From Faecalicoccus sp. (GTDB lineage Bacteria > Bacillota_I > Bacilli_A > Erysipelotrichales > Erysipelotrichaceae), in the NCBI GenBank assembly GCA_017941505.1, contig JAGAWH010000039.1, positions 1-6,963 of the forward strand: DNA of 6,963 nucleotides, written 5' to 3'. Shown here piece after piece: positions 5,532 through 6,963 of the stretch (positions within the stretch are counted from its first letter, which is position 1; each line of letters opens with the position of its first letter). Both the position numbers and the translations under genes were made by a program. The notes beneath the pieces were generated by a model, which did not search any database, was not told the origin of the DNA, and saw only the letters and a program-made list of their open reading frames with translations.

Positions 5532-6410
5532 ATGAATAAAAAAGAATGGTTTCATTTAGGATTATTAGTCTTAGGAGCTTTTATCTGGGGAATGGCATTT
5601 GTAGCCCAAAGTATCGGAGCTGATGCGATCGGCCCGTATACCTTCACTGCTTCCAGAAGCTGGTTGGGAGCTCTATCCATTATGCCTCTATCTATAATGA
5701 CCGCAAGAAAATTAAATCTTACAAAAGAGGATAAAATGCAGTTATTAAAGGCAGGGCTTGTGGTTGGCGGCTTGTTGTTTGTGGCAAGCTTCCTCCAACA
5801 GAAAGGGATCGGTTATACAACCACCGCCAAATCCGGATTTATCACTTCTTTATATATGGTCATCGTTCCTTTATTATCGATGTTTGCCGGAAAGAAGGTT
5901 GCCCCTACCATATGGATCGCGGTTATTGCCGGACTTACCGGATTGTATCTTTTATGCCATCCAACCAATGCCGATGGCTTTAATATCGGAGATTTATACA
6001 TACTTGCCTGCGCTTTTGTGTTCGCCCTGCAGATTCTATCGATTAATTATTTTGTAGATATCTGTCATCCAATCCTTCTTGCCCAGGCCCAATTTCTTGG
6101 ATGTGCAATCTTCTCTACTTTCTTTATCTTTTTGGAACATACCACCTGGGAAAGCTACCAGCAGGCAATCATCCCGATCCTTTATACAGGTATCTGTTCT
6201 ACAGGTATTGGATATACATTACAGATTATCGGACAGAAGGAATTAAATCCGACTGTTGCCTCCATCGCAATGTGTTTGGAAAGTGTATTCAGCGCACTTG
6301 GCGGATGGCTCATATTAGGCCAGACGCTTACGTCCACAGAGCTTCTTGGATGCATATTAATGTTTGGAGCTGTGCTAATTACACAAATACCGGTCAAGAC
6401 ATCGTCATAA
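5532..6410 (+). CDS. EamA/DMT-superfamily transporter, ten membrane helices
   Basis: This is a 292-residue very hydrophobic membrane protein with two EamA halves, about 8-142 and 153-285, each of five helices (10 TM). The signature LGAFIWGMAFVAQ opens helix 1 and IGPYTFTASRSWLGAL helix 2. The second half has the matching YTGICSTGIGYTLQIIGQK and LESVFSALGGWLILGQ (Glu250 in the conserved PxxA-E position). The family exports amino acids, nucleosides or other metabolites; the substrate cannot be read from sequence. The open frame continues back to TTG 5496, but that codon is the -35 box of the promoter, so ATG 5532 is chosen. It also fits the normal family N-terminus. It is divergent from pyrC, which alone does not prove a pyrimidine role. 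A terminator overlaps its stop. Confidence 0.93.
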   Translation: MNKKEWFHLGLLVLGAFIWGMAFVAQSIGADAIGPYTFTASRSWLGALSIMPLSIMTARKLNLTKEDKMQLLKAGLVVGGLLFVASFLQQKGIGYTTTAKSGFITSLYMVIVPLLSMFAGKKVAPTIWIAVIAGLTGLYLLCHPTNADGFNIGDLYILACAFVFALQILSINYFVDICHPILLAQAQFLGCAIFSTFFIFLEHTTWESYQQAIIPILYTGICSTGIGYTLQIIGQKELNPTVASIAMCLESVFSALGGWLILGQTLTSTELLGCILMFGAVLITQIPVKTSS

Positions 6411-6427
6411 GTCGATGTCTTTTTTTT
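6396..6427 (+). terminator. Intrinsic terminator overlapping the EamA stop
   Basis: AAGACATCG (6396-6404) pairs with CGATGTCTT (6413-6421) around an 8-base loop, followed by T to 6427. The stop codon TAA (6408-6410) sits in the loop, so the stem's left arm encodes the last residues of the transporter. Confidence 0.88.
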
Positions 6428-6453
6428 CTGTGACATTATTGTGATTATTGCCC

Positions 6454-6462
6454 TGTTAAGAT
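6454..6462 (+). promoter_or_regulatory. Weak extended -10 promoter of the PepSY gene
   Basis: TGTTAAGAT fits TGn plus TAAGAT. GTGACA (6430-6435) resembles a -35 but is 21 bases away, too far to be a good partner. It is the best candidate in the gap between the EamA terminator and the PepSY start. The leader after it is purine-rich. Confidence 0.35.
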
Positions 6463-6497
6463 GAACCCTAAAAAAAGGAAAAAAGATTGAAAAGATC

Positions 6498-6504
6498 AAG
6501 GAGG
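6498..6504 (+). promoter_or_regulatory. Strong ribosome binding site of the PepSY gene
   Basis: A perfect AAGGAGG lies 8 bases before ATG 6513. It is the strongest ribosome site in the window and fixes this start. With the codon bias of the gene it suggests high expression. Confidence 0.9.
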
Positions 6505-6512
6505 AAATATAC

Positions 6513-6963
6513 ATGTTTACAATGATGAAAATGGTACTTATCGGTACATGTTTATTAGGAGCAGCAGGTGCGCAGTTGTCCCGCCCGTCAATGATGATGA
6601 ATACTGAAAAACAGATCCAGACAGTAAAACAGAACACCTCTACAAACTACATCGGTGAAGATGAAGCTAAAAAGATCGCATTAAAGGATGCCGGTGTAAA
6701 AGAAAAGGATACTACTTACCTAAACGTACATCTGGATACTGATGATGGTGCAGTAATCTATGAAGTAGAATTCATGGTAGGCAACAAGGAATACGACTAC
6801 GATATCAATGCCGTAAGCGGAAAGATCGTATCGAAAGACTTTGATATCGAAGGAAACAACACATCTGCATCTACCGCAAAGGGAGCCGTTACAAAAGATC
6901 AGGCTAAGGAAATTGCCTTAAAAGATGCAGGCTTTGCGGCAGCAGATGTAACCTTCACAAAGG
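6513..6963 (+). CDS. Secreted PepSY-repeat protein (3' end beyond window)
   Basis: This is an open frame of 150 codons to the window edge, with no stop. Residues 1-20 (MFTMMKMVLIGTCLLGAAGA) look like a short signal peptide or membrane anchor. A possible cleavage site is AGA/Q at 20-21, and Cys13 is not in a good lipobox. A full PepSY domain lies at about 46-110 (GEDEAKKIALKDAG ... YEVEFMVGNKEYDYDINAVSGKI). After a Ser/Thr/Ala linker (about 115-125) a second begins (KDQAKEIALKDAG), cut by the window end. PepSY domains occur in protease propeptides and in secreted Firmicute proteins of mostly unknown role. Codons strongly prefer C endings (ATC, AAC, TAC), unlike the rest of the window. It follows the EamA terminator, so it is probably a separate transcript. 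Confidence 0.9.
   Translation, partial: MFTMMKMVLIGTCLLGAAGAQLSRPSMMMNTEKQIQTVKQNTSTNYIGEDEAKKIALKDAGVKEKDTTYLNVHLDTDDGAVIYEVEFMVGNKEYDYDINAVSGKIVSKDFDIEGNNTSASTAKGAVTKDQAKEIALKDAGFAAADVTFTK

Noticed and set aside
6182..6637. A 151-codon open frame on the minus strand
   Set aside because: It lies antisense across the EamA end, its terminator and the PepSY start. It has no ribosome site and low-complexity content, so it is a shadow of the real genes.

Overview
The window reads as chromosome of a low-GC Gram-positive bacterium (Bacillota). The evidence is the AT-rich intergenic DNA, the strong GGAGG-type ribosome sites, the sigma-A-like promoters, the U-tailed hairpin terminators, and a class I dihydroorotase of the Bacillus type. 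The protein flavour (isomaltase-like GH13, zinc-ribbon membrane protein, PepSY protein) would suit a gut or oral Erysipelotrichales-like Firmicute, but that is an impression and was not tested. I see no phage, insertion sequence, CRISPR or integrase.

Layout: bases 1-120 hold two hairpin terminators. Five genes then run leftwards on the minus strand. From right to left they are dihydroorotase pyrC (4185-5444), a zinc-ribbon single-pass membrane protein (3416-4144), a TPR-like cytosolic protein whose start overlaps the previous stop as ATGA (2427-3419), a GH13 oligo-1,6-glucosidase-like enzyme with an extra N-terminal region (573-2372), and a short DtxR/MntR-type metal-dependent repressor (118-498). 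Rightwards from a divergent promoter region run a ten-helix EamA/DMT exporter-like protein (5532-6410) and, after a terminator, a secreted PepSY-repeat protein that runs off the window end (6513-6963+).

The genes do not form one obvious pathway. The parts that look functionally linked are the zinc-ribbon/TPR pair (translationally coupled, both of unknown function), the repressor with a palindrome across its own start of transcription (probable autoregulation by metal), and the back-to-back pyrC/eamA promoters. Three starts differ from the longest open frame. The repressor starts at GTG 498, the glucosidase at ATG 2372, and the EamA protein at ATG 5532, where a TTGTTT-17-TATAAT promoter puts the start codon almost exactly at +1, so the transcript may be leaderless.

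I found no convincing complete new system. The best leads are the coupled zinc-ribbon/TPR pair, the repressor with half of the usual metal sites, and the possible leaderless transporter mRNA.
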